64,000 bases of DNA. Source: JBCDAP01 sp038747915. GTDB lineage: Bacteria > Planctomycetota > Phycisphaerae > Phycisphaerales > UBA1924. Shown in pieces: positions 63,788-64,000 of the stretch. Position 1 is the stretch's first letter, and the number at the start of each line of letters is the position of its first letter. Where the stretch lies: the NCBI GenBank assembly GCA_038747915.1, contig JBCDJJ010000010.1:1-64000 (forward strand), written 5' to 3'. The notes under the pieces are model-generated. The model ran no database searches. It was given only the letters and a program-made list of their open reading frames with translations, and was not told where the DNA came from. The position numbers and the translations under genes are program-made.

Positions 63788-64000
63788 TGCCGAGCACCCG
63801 TGGTCTGACCCAATCGCGGTCGTTGAACTCGCCACATTCGGGACAGATCGGGTTCTGGCTCGCGGACATGTTGTACCCGCACGATGGACAGTGACCCATC
63901 GGTATCCATGCTCGCTGATCGTGCCATGCGAGCCACCCAAACACCGCCGCAAGGAGTACATGCCACACGAGTCCTGGGTTCAATCCCAACCACATGAATA
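63732..64000 (-). CDS. Partial zinc-ribbon membrane protein
   Basis: The frame is open from the window edge; an ATG at 63995 may or may not be the start. A membrane helix (VWHVLLAAVFGWLAW) precedes HCPSCGYNMSASQNPICPECG, a two-CxxC zinc ribbon like that of the protein at 10569, and the chain ends with a Pro/Thr/Ala tail (TPTSAPGGTPAPAPDRS). The function is unknown. It overlaps the DAHP synthase gene at the 3' ends. Confidence 0.65.
   Translation of the reverse strand, partial: FMWLGLNPGLVWHVLLAAVFGWLAWHDQRAWIPMGHCPSCGYNMSASQNPICPECGEFNDRDWVRPRVLGTTPTSAPGGTPAPAPDRS

Overview
The window is GC-rich, densely coded DNA that I assign to the Planctomycetota, most likely class Phycisphaerae. The evidence is: three type II pseudopilin-like proteins with FTL(I/V)E(L/T)L cleavage sites; secreted proteins ending in dockerin-like calcium-binding repeats; a PEP-CTERM-like protein; 'CGYxL/CPECG' zinc-ribbon membrane proteins; a divergent sigma-70 factor; and short GC-rich interspersed palindromes of a kind I associate with planctomycete genomes. 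No sequence search was run, so this taxonomy is inferred.

Layout. 1-2131 (+): tail of a GldG-like ABC-associated protein, then a DUF4340 protein. 2101-7218 (-): two tandem pseudopilin-like genes, an RNase HII-like gene and ribD. Then tRNA-Leu(CAG), recA, murD, a zinc-ribbon membrane protein and a PutA-type proline dehydrogenase (all -), facing mnmA and a sigma factor (+). 18287-27708 (-): a large FG-GAP/dockerin protein with an out-of-frame Cys-rich tail, an RND pump with its adaptor, heme oxygenase and hsp20. hsp20 diverges from clpB. 30728-36097 (+): outer-membrane barrel, lipoprotein, FecR-domain secreted protein and acpS. 36115-38283 (-): a coupled set of receiver-like protein, truncated hemoglobin and degenerate transglutaminase-like protein. 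38496-45045 (+, one - gene): comM, secreted and pilin-like proteins, small membrane proteins and an HEXXH protein. 45055-47979 (-): RNase P RNA, ThiD2-ThiE fusion and M16 peptidase. 49118-55485 (-): cystathionine gamma-synthase/lyase family enzyme, CBS-domain cystathionine beta-synthase, animal-type heme peroxidase and a FabF-like ketosynthase. 55602-62293: a glycan locus with a CgeB-like glycosyltransferase, PseC, PseB and a capsule-type transferase. 62384-64000: class II DAHP synthase and a partial zinc-ribbon protein.

The most striking signal is not a gene. At least five families of short palindromic repeats recur here, and several copies sit inside functional genes. Two different palindromes lie in the RNase P RNA, one of them exactly between the P2 and P4 3' strands. 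mnmA carries up to three copies in frame, murD two and putA one. One murD stop codon is formed by a repeat. The behaviour resembles Rickettsia palindromic elements, which insert in frame in proteins and also occur in RNAs. Other points worth a second look are a comM leader with two mutually exclusive stems, a +2-frame Cys-rich domain after a dockerin protein, a transglutaminase-fold protein that appears to lack its catalytic Cys and His, and an SOS-like box over the recA promoter.
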